A stretch of 64,000 bases of DNA from Bactrocera neohumeralis (lineage: Eukaryota > Arthropoda > Insecta > Diptera > Tephritidae). Shown piece after piece: positions 12,701 through 23,342 of this stretch; the first letter of the stretch is position 1; every line of letters begins with the position of its first letter. The position numbers and the translations under genes are program-made. The notes beneath the pieces are model-generated. The model was not told the origin of the DNA. It ran no database searches and saw only the letters and a list, made by a program, of their open reading frames with translations. Location of the stretch: contig NC_065923.1 in NCBI RefSeq assembly GCF_024586455.1, forward strand, positions 53,041,237 to 53,105,236, in the 5' to 3' direction.

Positions 12701-15700
12701 GCCCAAAGAAAAAACATCGATCAGTGGAAGAAGCTGGCATTGGTACGTACAAAAAAAAACAAGAGAATTCTTAATTCTATTACTTGCATTACATCATACA
12801 CGCTTGTGTGTCTCTCTGTGTGTGGGTTAATGTAATATACTAATACATATATATAATATACTTACAAACATACATAATTATGTACATAGCTACACTAAAG
12901 CATTTGATATTGTTCTGTGGTGACTTGTATGGATAAAACTCTGTTTTTATATTTTGCCTAATTTTCATTTCAAAACACTAATCAATAATATTTGTTAATA
13001 TATATTACATATGAGACATTACAAGTTTCTAATGCAATCATATACATTTGCACTTTGCCAGTAATATCTTCTAGTAATTGCACACTATTTGTGATATATT
13101 GTAGATAAAGTTCATATTAGCGTGGTTTTTGTTCATAGTATCTAGATAGCTTTAATGTATGTCAATAATTTCTATGTAAATAGATCGTATATCTTTAAAG
13201 TTTGTGATTCTTGAGATTAGCGTATGGTTATTATTGTTTTTGTGCCAGAAAAACCCGCTCTTCGAAATTCCTAAGCCTATGTTTAAGGGAAATACACTTT
13301 GAGCAGTATCTATTACCTGACTTCTTAAATATTTGAAATATGACGATTAACACACCTGGACTGAAACTCAGTTCATGGAGTTATCCACCAACATCCACCA
13401 ACAGACGAAGAGTTCAAAAGAGATTATACAAAGAATCACTCAATGACACTTAATCTTTCGGGAAATTCACTCCCGGTCCTATTAGAACCACTTATTCTCT
13501 CTCCTTACCATTATATAATGTAAATTGCCATATCTAGAAACATTTCTTCACAGTTTTCGAAATATCTACCACATCAACAAGAACATACATCAACAATAAA
13601 AATGTAGAATACCACGATGACAGAACACCTTATAATAGTTTAAAAATGGGCAAATCGGACCACAATTACGTCTACTTCTCATATGATACAATTTTCAATC
13701 CCATGAACTTCTTTTCAACATCAGTACTTCTAAAATATATATGTTTTTCTATAAAAAATATTTCGCAATTCATTTTGAGGAATATTTTTGGGTTGAGAGC
13801 GACATGAATTAAGATATGTTTCGGTATTGTAGGCTGGTCGCGGAGCCCATATATAGAGTATATTGATTTCCGTTCTATATCTTATTACTCAACTAAAATT
13901 AGGTCACAGTGCTTCGACCGGCATGTTGTCAATCGATACAAAATATTTACGAAGTCGATATACATTTTTCATTAGTCCCACATACCGTATATAAAGATAT
14001 CCGTCTTTCTAGATCGCGTTATAATGTATGCATTGAGTACGGCACACAAATTAACATGTGCTTAAATGGACGAACTCGGTATGTACGACCTTACCTTATA
14101 CCGCCTTGACAATGGATTCGTACCTTTGTCTGCCTTTATGAAGTATTATCGGCTTTCCTGTCTTTTTATTCCTGAGTCTGTCTTGCCCGTCTTTTATTTG
14201 CGTTTCCTTGAATGTTTTACTAATAAACTGTTTCTTCAAAATGTTTAAATGTTGGTTCTGTAAAATGCACTAATTCAGTATTGAATGCACCGTTCACCCT
14301 CACATCACTCATACGCAGACACTATGTATATGTAGCATTGCATGACTTGTAATCAATTACTGTGTTCAGTATCCGTTGTATCTTGAAATATTTGCATACA
14401 TACTTATATTTAACTGTAAAACTATTTACTCAGTTTGTACATGTATTTCCATACACATGTATAAATACATTTTAATTTCGGTTTAATCGCTTCAAATTGG
14501 TTGTCATATATAATAAGTACAAAAACAAACATGGTGATTATTTTTCTTTTTTCGCCTCAACATTAATCTCTTTATTTATTACAAGTTAAAAAGAACTATT
14601 AAAACAAGAAACCAAACCATTTAAAACGTGAGTTCGTATTAAAAATATTTTTTTTAAACGAATATCATTTTTGAAAGTTCCAAACTTGAGGTAAGTACAA
14701 ACAAACGAACCGTGGGCTGAAGATGCGCCAAAATTATATAAGTAAAGAGCGAAAAATTATATAATCTCAGTTTAGGATTTTTTCAAATTCCTTTTCATTT
14801 CGAAACTTGACAAAGTCAAATTTTCTTCAATTATAGTTAAAATCTTATTATAAAGCAGTAATATGAAATATATAAATTCCTGTGCTAATTATTGCTCCGA
14901 TGTACATAAAACAGGAATTACGCTCCGTGCAGATTGAGGATGATGAAATGGAAATGTCTGACGACGATCGGAACTATCAGGGCAGCAGCGCAAAGAGAAC
15001 ACGCTACGATGCGGAGAGTTTGAAGGTGGGTACCTTGTTTTTATTTCTACCCTTTGCAGTTTTTGATCTACAATAGTTCAATTTAGTATAAGAGCGCTAA
15101 AAATAAGAGACACCCTATGCTACAACTTCTCTAAATTGACTAAATGCAAGCAGTCGTGTTGACGATAACCTTCTACTTCTTTCATATTTGAAAACAAAGA
15201 GAAGTCGTATGGACCCAAATTCGGAATACACGGTAGATGGAGCAGCAGTTCGTACCCTAGATCGACCAACTTGCGCATGACTACAGCGGCGGTGTAAACC
15301 CGAATGCGATTGCTTTTTCTGCGAATCAGCCTCGAAACGGCCCAATCAAACGGTGTATTAGAACCATGCCACTGTTTTGCGCTTCTTCAGTTAGCCGATG
15401 TAAATTTCACCTTGTATATCCCAGAATATATCCGGTCGATAGGACAGTTGGCCTTATTTGGAGCAAGTTTCCCAGGTGAAATCCACTGTTTTGACTATTC
15501 CTTGATCTCTAGTGGATACATATTTCACCGAAGGTCACGAAAGGACACCGAAACTTCGTCAGATTGCGTTGAAATAGCGACAAACACTGCTGTGATATAT
15601 TCTAATGGTTCACTTGTAGTTGCGGGACCCATTGCGCTGACAGTTTTCTCGTTACCAATATTTCTTATCTATGTCCTGCTCTTTTAAAATGCCAACTGTA

Positions 15701-18700
15701 CCTTCAATCGTCAGTCTTTTTCTTTCACTTGTGAGCAGTTTTCGAGGCATCCTGACGTAACATCAAAAGCCATCATTCTTTATTTTTCTAAAATTCGCAG
15801 ACATGGCCGTCATTTTGACATTAGCTATTTTTGAGAGTGTACAACAGGAATGTGAATTTCTCTTGTGAATGGTGCATACTGATTATGACTTGATTTCTTT
15901 AAAAATGGCTCGATATCCAATTTCTGACTTTAGGCGCTAAGCATTATGGAGTGAATTTTTGTGCAGGATAGCAATGCTAAAAGATTTCGTTCTCTCGAAT
16001 TATCCTTCACCAAAAAATATCATAAATTATTTGAAATATATTAACCTTAAAATGTTCTGTTTCTCACATTTTCGCTCGATATAAATATATCAATTTGCAG
16101 GAAGAAAACGACTCGCTGCGCTGTCAGCTAGAAGCTTTGCGTAGCGAAATGTCGCACGTTCGCACCGACATCAAATACGACAATGATTATCGTGAGAAAC
16201 AGATCAAAGTGCTGCAGGAAACGATACGCAATATGCAAACTCAATTGATGCAGACGAAAATGCGCGAACAAAAGGACAACAAAACAATTGAACAGCTCGA
16301 GCGTAAGTTGAAAGAAGCTGGCGTGAAGCAATTATTGTTAAAGACTAGAATCAAAGAAACCACCAACAAGCGAAGAGATCGCGAATCATCGTCAATTAAT
16401 TCCGAGACCAGTGAGATATTAATCGATGAAACTGAAGATAACGATATTGATGATGAGGATGACAATGATGTGGAAGAGGTGGCTGTGGAAGATTCAACGA
16501 GAAATAAGCCGAAAGATTCGACAAAGTCCAATAGGGAGAGAGATAATACTGAAAATTCGACTAATGCCGACAAAACTAATCACATACAAATTATAGATAT
16601 TGATGGCTACAAAAGTGATGACGAAGTGGATATTATCGAAGATCAGAATGACGTTGTAGAAATACACGAAACCGATGATGACGAAAAAGTCACAAACCAA
16701 AGCAACAAGACAGACGAAAAAACGTCAGAGGAAGCAGCGCATGCCGAACGTTCAGACATTAAAAAAGCAGCTGAAACTGCAACAGTGCAAAAGACAATCG
16801 AAACCCCTACGCTTGGGGACAGTGTTGAAACTAAGGATGCTAGCGGTGATATTTCTAGTACCGACAAAGTTAAGGTGCAGTTATCAGAGGAAAGCAAAGT
16901 GATTGAAGTAAGTGTAGAAAAGCAAAATTGAGTTTTTTACGGCTCAGATAATGTATTTAGTTCGGTTTATTCTTTTCTTTAACCTCTTAAATATGGTATG
17001 TACATACATATATACGGCCCGTGAGTATATTACTTCTCAGACATGTTATACCTTATCATGTTATCGAATGAGGCTATATTGAAATATATTGCATTCTAAA
17101 GGTGGAATCGTGCAATGGATTCCCAATCGGTTATTTTGTTCAAAGAGTGTTAACTTCTAATGGGCAGATAGACTAAAAGATTTAATCTTTATATATAAAA
17201 ATTACGTGTCACGTTGTTTGTCCGCGATGGACTCCGAATTTAGCACACTGTGTCCAGTTTGAACCAATTTAGAAGAAAGGATAGTAAAACAATTCATAAA
17301 TACAAATACAGTGAAAGCTCTATTAAATGGACGCTCTATTGAGCGGACATCTCCATTAACCGTGCACATTTTTGATGTTTATTAAGTACAATCTATTGAC
17401 TGGACAGAAAGGCTGGTAACCACACTCTAAGAAAGGAGCTTTAAATTCGTTATTTTTTCCAAAGAAATTTGTTTGTATCAACATATTCAAATTATTCCAT
17501 GTTCTGACCGACACTTAATCACACGATTTCGGCTGTTGAATGGATTAACCCACTATTCTTAAAAATTTATCAAGATTTCGCCATACAAAAATTACAGTTC
17601 CAAATCACTTCATTGAAATTATTTGAAACTGATCCACGCTAAATCTCTCTGTGCGACTCTGATTTTGCGCAATCTACTTGTCAGCACTGGAAATCTGTTA
17701 CATTATCACAGCTGATTTAGACACTACAAAGGGAAAAAAATGTAAACAAACAATTTTTTTTAAAGCAATGAATCTAATTTCATCTGAAAATCGACTTAAC
17801 AAATGAAAAAATGCATCCATTATTTCTATTATATGGAAAATATTAAAAAAAAAACGTCTTTTTATTTCAAAATACTATATGACAATCTTTTCTTTTGATA
17901 AATATTAAGCGATGTGAATTCTTGAATGACAATAACAGCTGTTTTTTGATTTTTCTAACGGCAGTGAGAACACTGTTGGGTTATGAAATGCTTAAATATA
18001 ATCTAATCTTTTAAATTTTCGGTCTGAACATGGTATTAAACTCCAAGTACAATCCCATGGATTCTTAAACCGAAAAACACGTGTTCGCCTTTATTCGCAA
18101 ATAAAATTTTCACTGTATTGAATAATTCAATAATGAATAATAGTATAAAATGTATACCATAGCAACGCGGCGAGATTATTTTTAAACCGAGTATCTTGCG
18201 GCTGGTTTTACGCGATCAAAGATCGGCAATTACAAATAAATGCGGTTTTGAATGACTAAGGCTCGAGGTCTGGTCTTCTATCTTCGGAAGCATGAATAGT
18301 ATATTTATTCACAGGTTGAACATTAAAAAAAATGCTAATTCACAATGCGTCTTATAACATGAATCAGTTGATTTTCCATTTAGGGTTTTAGTAATTATTA
18401 TAAATTGTTTTTTTTTTTTTTTCGTTTCTTTACTAGTTGAAATTCTTGCCATTTGTGGAGGCCCAAATCATAGCGTTAGTGGCTGCCTATCTAATAGTGC
18501 AACCGTTTGGCGTCAGCGCTGAGTCAATTTGTAGCTACTTGCGGCACTACATGAAGAGGCTGGACTTACAGGTGCCAACGTTAGAGCAGATACTGACAAA
18601 CTACACTAATCTCTTCAAGTTGGAACATCCAGCTGAAGTAAGTTGTAATAACGACCCCAAGCCACAGTGGAAATTTTGCGGATTTACTGCAGCTGATGGT

Positions 18701-18745
18701 GGAACCGGCGGCAACGAGCGTGACAACGCTAAGGGTGAAGAGTGA
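9790..18745 (+). CDS. ENOX: Ecto-NOX disulfide-thiol exchanger (ENOX1/2) homologue, complete seven-exon CDS
   Basis: Exons 9790-9823, 10218-10868, 10931-11644, 12636-12742, 14915-15025, 16101-16907 and 18437-18745 give 2733 nt and 910 residues. All introns are GT-AG with matching phases. The first exon (MDFNYTNLEKM) is inferred from a GTAAGT donor whose phase fits the next exon. Residues 12-230 are Ala/Asn/Met-rich. Then comes MKEVIKTKNSILFPPNPN, leading into an RRM at about 263-342 (RNP2 TVFVGGL, RNP1 KKNFCHIRY). The ENOX signatures GRLHVDYAQARDD, VWDHFTKAQRKNID and EMEMSDDD follow. Next are a coiled coil beginning EENDSLRCQLEALR, a long acidic Asp/Glu/Ser/Thr-rich stretch, and the conserved last exon (IVQPFGVSAESICSYLRHYM). 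Human ENOX1 is about 643 aa; the extra length is mainly the N-terminus and the acidic insert. Vertebrate ENOX proteins are described as surface NADH oxidases, and the RRM suggests RNA binding; the role in flies is not evident from sequence. Confidence 0.92.
10869..10930 (+). other. 62 nt ENOX intron whose retention would truncate the protein
   Basis: The donor is CCTG|GTATGA and the acceptor TTCTAAAG|TT. Splicing joins ANAP to VNSMKEV and restores the family-conserved segment before the RRM. If it is retained, the frame runs GMTHYY and stops at 10886-10888, giving an N-terminal fragment without an RRM. The neighbouring CAG at 10935-10937 would be out of phase as an acceptor. Confidence 0.75.
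11645..12635 (+). other. ENOX intron 3, no recognised content
   Basis: AT-rich intron between the RRM exon and the VWDHFTKAQRKN exon. I see no gene, transposon end or long repeat in it. Confidence 0.6.
12743..14914 (+). other. ENOX intron 4, no recognised content
   Basis: A 2.2 kb AT-rich intron. The open frames near 13909-14248 start and end without splice context or family similarity that I recognise. Confidence 0.55.
15110..15700 (-). pseudogene. Degraded mariner transposase in an ENOX intron
   Basis: On the minus strand, broken frames resemble the mariner catalytic core. They read FWDIQGEIYIG (first Asp region), then LGRFEADSQKKQSHSG, then VYTAAVVMRKLVDLGYELL and LHLPCIPNLGPYDFSLFSNM. 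The last corresponds to the usual PPYSPDLAPCDFFLF with the first Asp of that motif changed to Asn. Stops and frameshifts throughout show it is inactive. It is inserted opposite to the host gene's transcription. Confidence 0.75.
16908..18436 (+). other. ENOX intron 6; optional read-through end
   Basis: The donor is ATTGAA|GTAAGT and the acceptor TTTACTAG|TTGAAA. Reading through the donor adds only VSVEKQN before a stop at 16929-16931. Such an isoform would lack the conserved C-terminal exon. The intron carries a putative TA-flanked element (17309-18115). Confidence 0.65.
17309..18115. mobile_element. Putative pogo-like DNA element with weak terminal repeats
   Basis: The left end CAGTGAAAGCTCTATTAAAT follows TA. 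The right end is the reverse of CAGTGAAAATTTTATTTG and is followed by TA. Only the outer eight bases match perfectly, with partial similarity further in. The left subterminal stretch has further CTCTATTGAGCGGAC and CTCCATTAACCG words, as in elements of this type. There is no transposase ORF. It could also be two unrelated ends. Confidence 0.4.
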
Positions 18746-19137
18746 AAAGAAGGACATTTTAGTGGTCTTGCTAATAACCAAACATGAAACCCGAATTTTA
18801 TTACATTTATACTCGTAAGCATCAATTACTCGCAAAAGAGACATCGATTTTAATCCGTACATTTTAAAAAAATTTCTTAAAAAGTAATTACTAGAATTAA
18901 AAAATTATACGTTTGGAAAAACGGTGATTTTAAATATGAACTCGCATAAATATTTGCTATTCGAAAAAAAACGAGATTAGGCTTCGTGCCTAGTTTAATT
19001 TTTACTTAAATATGTTTATTATATTAACTTAATAAAAACCAATGAAACTGGTTATTTAAATACTTTAAACTTGTTTATCTTTATAGTCATAAATAAAAGG
19101 AAGTATCGAAACAAATACTACAAACAAATTTATTAAA
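18746..19137. other. ENOX 3' flank
   Basis: AT-rich DNA downstream of the ENOX stop codon. AATAAA words near 19031 and 19092 could serve polyadenylation; nothing else is seen. Confidence 0.45.
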
Positions 19138-20285
19138 AACAAGTAAGGAAGGGCTAAGTTCGGGTGTCACCGAACATTTTATACTCTCGCATGATAAAGT
19201 GATAATCGAGATTTCATTATCCGTCATTTATATATTTTTCAAATACCGTATTTTTGTAAAGTTTTATTCCGCTATCATCATTGGTTCCTAATGTACATAT
19301 ATATTATACAGAGAAGGCATCAGGTGGAATTCAAAATAGCGTTATATTGGAAGAAGGCGTGATGTGAACCGATTTCACCCATATTTCGTACATGTCATCA
19401 GGGTGTTAAGAAATATTATATACCGAATTTCATTGAAATCGGTCTAGTAGTTCCTGAGATATGGTTTTTGGTCCATAAGTGGGCGATGCCACGCCCATTT
19501 TCAATTTTTAAAAAAAGCCTGGGTGCAGCTTCCTTCTGCAATTTCTTCCATAAAATTTAGTGTTTCTGACGTTTTTAGTAGTTTCAGCCATATTTCGTAC
19601 ATGTCATCATGTTAGTAGGGTCGGTTAACGCCCACTTTTCCAAAAAAATTACGTCTATAGTGTTTTCAACATAACCTTTGTATGGGAGGTGGGCGTGGTT
19701 ATTATCCGATTTCTTCCATTTTTGAACTGTTTATGGAAATGCCTGAATGAAACGACTCTACAGAGTTTGGTTGACATAGCTATAGTAGTTTCCTAGATAT
19801 GTATAAAAAACTTAGTAGGGGGCGGGGCCACGCCCACTTTTCCAAAAAAATTACGTCTACATATGCCGCTCCCTAATGCGATCCTTTGTGCCAAATTTCA
19901 CTTTAATATCTTTATTTATGGCTTAGTTATGACACTTTATAGGTTTTCGGTTTTCGCCATTTTGTGGGCGTGGCAGTGTGCCGATTTTGCCCATCTTCGA
20001 ACTTAACCTTCTTATGGAGCCAATAAATACGTGTACCGAGTTTCATCACGATACCTCAATTTTTACTTAAGTTACAGCTTGCACGGACGGACAGACGGAC
20101 GGACGGACAGACAGACATCCGGATTTCAACTCTACTCGTCACCCTGATGACTTTGGTATATATAACCCTATATCTGACTCTTTTAGTTTTAGGACTTACA
20201 AACAACCGTAGCGTCACAGCGCTTGTGATCCGAAGTAAGCAAACGCGGTACCCATCGCGACGACAGCTTTCTTATACCCAATATT
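19138..20285 (+). repeat. Dispersed repeat family A, copy 1 (nearly full length)
   Basis: Begins AACAAGTAAGGAAGGGCTAA, runs through a TATACTCTCGCA word and several GTGGGCGTGG/CACGCCCAC blocks, and contains a (GACG/GACA)n tract near 20087-20118. This is followed by a TATATATAACCC segment. A closely similar copy lies at 36597-37630 and reverse-strand relatives at 43560-44095 and 45585-46502. The paired (TA)n and (GTCY)n proto-microsatellites resemble dipteran mini-me/DINE-type elements; that identification is inference. No transposase is encoded. Confidence 0.8.
20087..20118 (+). repeat. (GACG/GACA)n tetranucleotide tract in family A copy 1
   Basis: Short perfect-to-near-perfect tetranucleotide tract within the family A element. 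The matching position in copy 2 (37440-37482) has a longer tract, so its length varies between copies. Confidence 0.85.
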
Positions 20286-20699
20286 TTCTGCTTCAATACC
20301 AGAGCTGGCACCGAATTAATTTCTAACAAAACTAACTCCGACTCGGCTGATTTTTTGACAGTAACTCAACGTTGCCTTTTGTATTTCGAGATTTGAGAAC
20401 AAAACCAAATTTTTTCCATCGAAAGTCGTTTTATTATTTTTCAAAAAATTCTTAATTAAAATCTATACACTTTTGCATGCGTATGAATCAACTCTCGAAG
20501 CACTATTGCCACTCTGATATTTATATTGATTGAAATATCTCCAAAACTAAGCTAAACTTCTAAACACATCAACCGCATCTTCAAGCGACGCAAAACGTTG
20601 ACCTCATAGTTTAGGACTTTACGGTGATTTACTCATCAAATCGGTGTTTTGTGTGCTGAAAAATACAGTTGATTCAGACGATGTATGAGAGCTCACATT

Positions 20700-20920
20700 G
20701 TAGTGGTGAAGAGAGATCCATCTTCGGCGAATGGTTTTCCTGATTTCTTAAAGACAACTGGCAAGAAAATAGTTGTCAACAGCACGCCAGTCGTTCTAAA
20801 TTTTCCCGGTTTAGCGCCAATTGGAGATTCCAAGTGTATCCAGGTCCTTCTCCACCTATTATCTGCTCACCCCTGGGGTGCTGCGTCGAATACCCTCAGA
20901 GCTGAAGTGGATGTCTACTA
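20700..20920 (-). pseudogene. Non-LTR retrotransposon C-terminal remnant
   Basis: On the minus strand it reads SALRVFDAAPQG, then RWRRTWIHLESPIGAK. These are versions of the PALKVFDAVPAGG...LGISNW tail seen at 1440-2170 and 53300-53650. It is short, diverged and without an initiation codon. It abuts the mariner remnant at 20925-21440. Confidence 0.65.
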
Positions 20921-20924
20921 CTCA

Positions 20925-21440
20925 GAATGTACTGCTCTGTATTGTTCCATTGGTATGGTTGCAACATATTCAGTTTTTCTGAAAAAACAGGCAGCCATTT
21001 GCTTGGAAATACTTCGTGCGTGACCAGTTTTTGTTTTGGAACACCCAATCAACTGCTGCTTACTTTCACGATTTATCAGCTGTCACGTTGTCATAGACGT
21101 GTTTCGAAGCACCGTTATCCTATTATTTTAACATTTCTCTCGTCCAATCAACATGAGCGGTTTTTAAGCTATTGACAATTGTGCGAGATCCAACGAGAAG
21201 ACAAATTTCTACAATAAAATGTAGAAAACTAATGCCTATAGTTTTCTAAATCTCACGATAAGTCACATGACGATCTGGCAATAGTAGTTTCACACAGCAT
21301 CATTACCATCTAGATTGAACTCACCATACCATCGATAAACACTGGTCCTTGATGGAACTTCAGCGGTAAAAATTAAATAAAGTTCCTCAATGCACTGTTG
21401 CTCAGATAATCTCCGTCGAAATTTGTAAAAACTAAACGTG
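20925..21440 (-). pseudogene. Degraded mariner transposase, N-terminal and central part
   Basis: Minus-strand pieces in order: RRRLSEQQCIEELYLIF and SVYRWYGEFN (helix-turn-helix region), RHVTYREI, AHVDWTREMLK, NGASKHVYDNVTADKS, and WVFQNKNW...CLFFQKN. This is the order of a common insect mariner transposase, interrupted by many stops. The catalytic C-terminus is absent, replaced by the non-LTR fragment at 20700-20920. Confidence 0.75.
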
Positions 21441-21546
21441 CAAAAATGTTCGCAAACTATTTTAATTTTTTTGGCCGAGATGAATATTTTAAGTAACTGC
21501 AAACAACACAAATAGCGCTCGTATGCCATAATATTCTGAGTATGTA

Positions 21547-22846
21547 CAAGGTAGGTCGCAAAAGAAACAGAACTTTTTAAATATAACTGTTTCTGGTGGC
21601 GCCACCTATTGGTGGGTATATGAAATAAAAAGTTTGATCTCTTGTTGACATTTCGTAAAAATTTTAAGACAATTGGATAACTACAATAGATGTTATCGAT
21701 CAAAAAGTGACAGCAGCTTTTGGTCATCGGTCGTAAAATGCAAAGAGCAGATATTAAATTTTGTTTTAAACTTGGGAAAACGTTTACTGAAACATTTCAA
21801 ATGATGAAACAAGTTTATGGTGATCAGTGCCTATCCCGTAGTAATGTGCATGAGTGGTTTAAGCGATTCCAAGAAGGTCGTGAGGACCTCTGTGACGATC
21901 AGAAGTCGGGTCGGCCAAAATCAGTGATTACCCAAAACAATATCGAAAAAGTGCAGGAATTTATTAAGAATGAGCCGAAATCTTCTTTGCGTTACATGGA
22001 AATGGAGTAAAATATCACCAAAGACTCCATTCATCGCATTTTGATAGATATATTCTACGGAAGGTGTGCTCCAAGTTTGCTCCGCACAAATTGACTGAAG
22101 AGAAAAATTTGCTACGAATCCAACATTGTACGGATTTGATTGAGGAGTCGAGAAAGGACATAAACTACAAATATTCGATTGAGACTGGCGGCGAAACGTG
22201 GTTTTTCCAATATGAGCCCGAAACCAAACGTCAAAGTGCCGAATGGAAGCATCCAGACGAGCCATCACCGAAAAAAAGTCGTCTTCAGAAGTCAAAAATA
22301 AAGACAATGGTGATTTGTTTTTACGATTCCGAGGGTATTGTACACCGAGAGTTCGTCCCACCTGGCCAAACGATTAATTCTGTGTTTTACCTTGGTGTTA
22401 TGAAGCGTCTTTTGTCACGCATTCGTCGTGCTCGACCACAATACCGTGAGGCAGGGTCCTGGCGCCTGTTGCACGATAATGCGCCGTGTCATCGGTCGAC
22501 GCTTGTCGCTGATTTTTTGACAATAAACTCCAAATTAACCATTAATCACTCACCTTACTCATGTGATCTGGCACCCTGTGATTTTTACCTATTTGGAAAG
22601 CTTCATTTGCCATGAAAGGACACTGGTTTCAGGACATTTCAGCTATCCAAAAGGCGACGACCGATATTGTCAAGCGCATTCCGAAAAATTACCTTAAACA
22701 CTCATTTGAAATGCTAATTGACCGGGCTAAACGCTGTATCGAAGCACAAGGAAACTACTTTGAATAAAAAAATACAACTTTTGAAAAATATTAATTTTTT
22801 GTTGTTGTTTTTTTTAACAATCTTGTTTCTTTTGCGACAGACCTTG
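21547..22846 (+). mobile_element. Mariner (DD34D) element, 1300 bp, TA-flanked
   Basis: Flanked by TA on both sides. The terminal inverted repeats read CAAGGTAGGTCGCAAAAGAA on the left and, reversed, CAAGGTCTGTCGCAAAAGAA on the right. The length is typical for mariner and a decayed transposase frame lies inside. A second copy with the same ends and an internal deletion is at 46803-47733. The high similarity between the copies suggests fairly recent activity of the family. Confidence 0.93.
21738..22767 (+). pseudogene. Mariner transposase pseudogene, three lesions
   Basis: The ATG at 21738 opens MQRADIKFCFKLGKTF, with a helix-turn-helix region and WFKRFQEGREDLCDDQKSGR. The catalytic core has VICFYDSEG (first Asp), LLHDNAPCHRS (second Asp) and CDLAPCDFYLF (third Asp). 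There are 34 residues between the last two, which defines DD34D. Lesions: a stop at 22008-22010 (MEME*), a one-base frame change near 22050, and a one-base loss near 22612 (copy 2 has one more C there). SPDLAP is changed to SCDLAP. The original C-terminus (AKRCIEAQGNYFE) survives out of frame. No active protein is encoded. Confidence 0.9.
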
Positions 22847-23079
22847 TATATCATCAAAAATGTCGAACATTACGATAAAGTTGTTAGTTGCCAGATGGGA
22901 ACACTAGGGTCGCCAAATCTCGAAGTATAAAGGAACATATGTATGTTTTTGTAAAAAAATTCAATAATAACAAAAAATTCCTATGTGTTGGACTAGAAAG
23001 TTACTTAAAAGCTTTAGCTTAAGTTTCAATTAGAAGTCCAGTAGTCCAGTTTCGATAAAAACACATTTAAAATTTACTT

Positions 23080-23342
23080 CACTATAACATTTAGCTGCCA
23101 TACAAACTGAATGATCGGAATCAAGTTCTTGAATGGAAAACTTTCACATTTGACGATATATCTTCACGAAATTTGACATGGATTACTGCTTAAGGCAATA
23201 ACATAATCTCCGAAAAAATTGTTCAGATCGGACTACTATAGCATATAGCTTCCATAAAAAACTGGACAAATAGTTACTAAAAGAAATGCACCTATGAAGG
23301 GTATATTAGCTTCGGTGCAGCCGAAGTTAACGGGTTTTCTTG
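23080..23342. repeat. Dispersed repeat family B, partial copy
   Basis: Carries the words TAGCTGCCATACAAACTGAA, GATCGGAATCAAGTTCTTG and ATCTCCGAAAAAATTGTTCA. Two ACTATA starts lie 154 bp apart, the same period as in the copy at 44120-44725. It ends near CTTCGGTGCAGCCGAAG, a short hairpin. Confidence 0.75.

Noticed and set aside
16241..16573. Minus-strand Ser/Leu-rich frame opposite the ENOX acidic exon
   Set aside because: Reverse complement of GAA/GAT-rich codons; a composition artefact.
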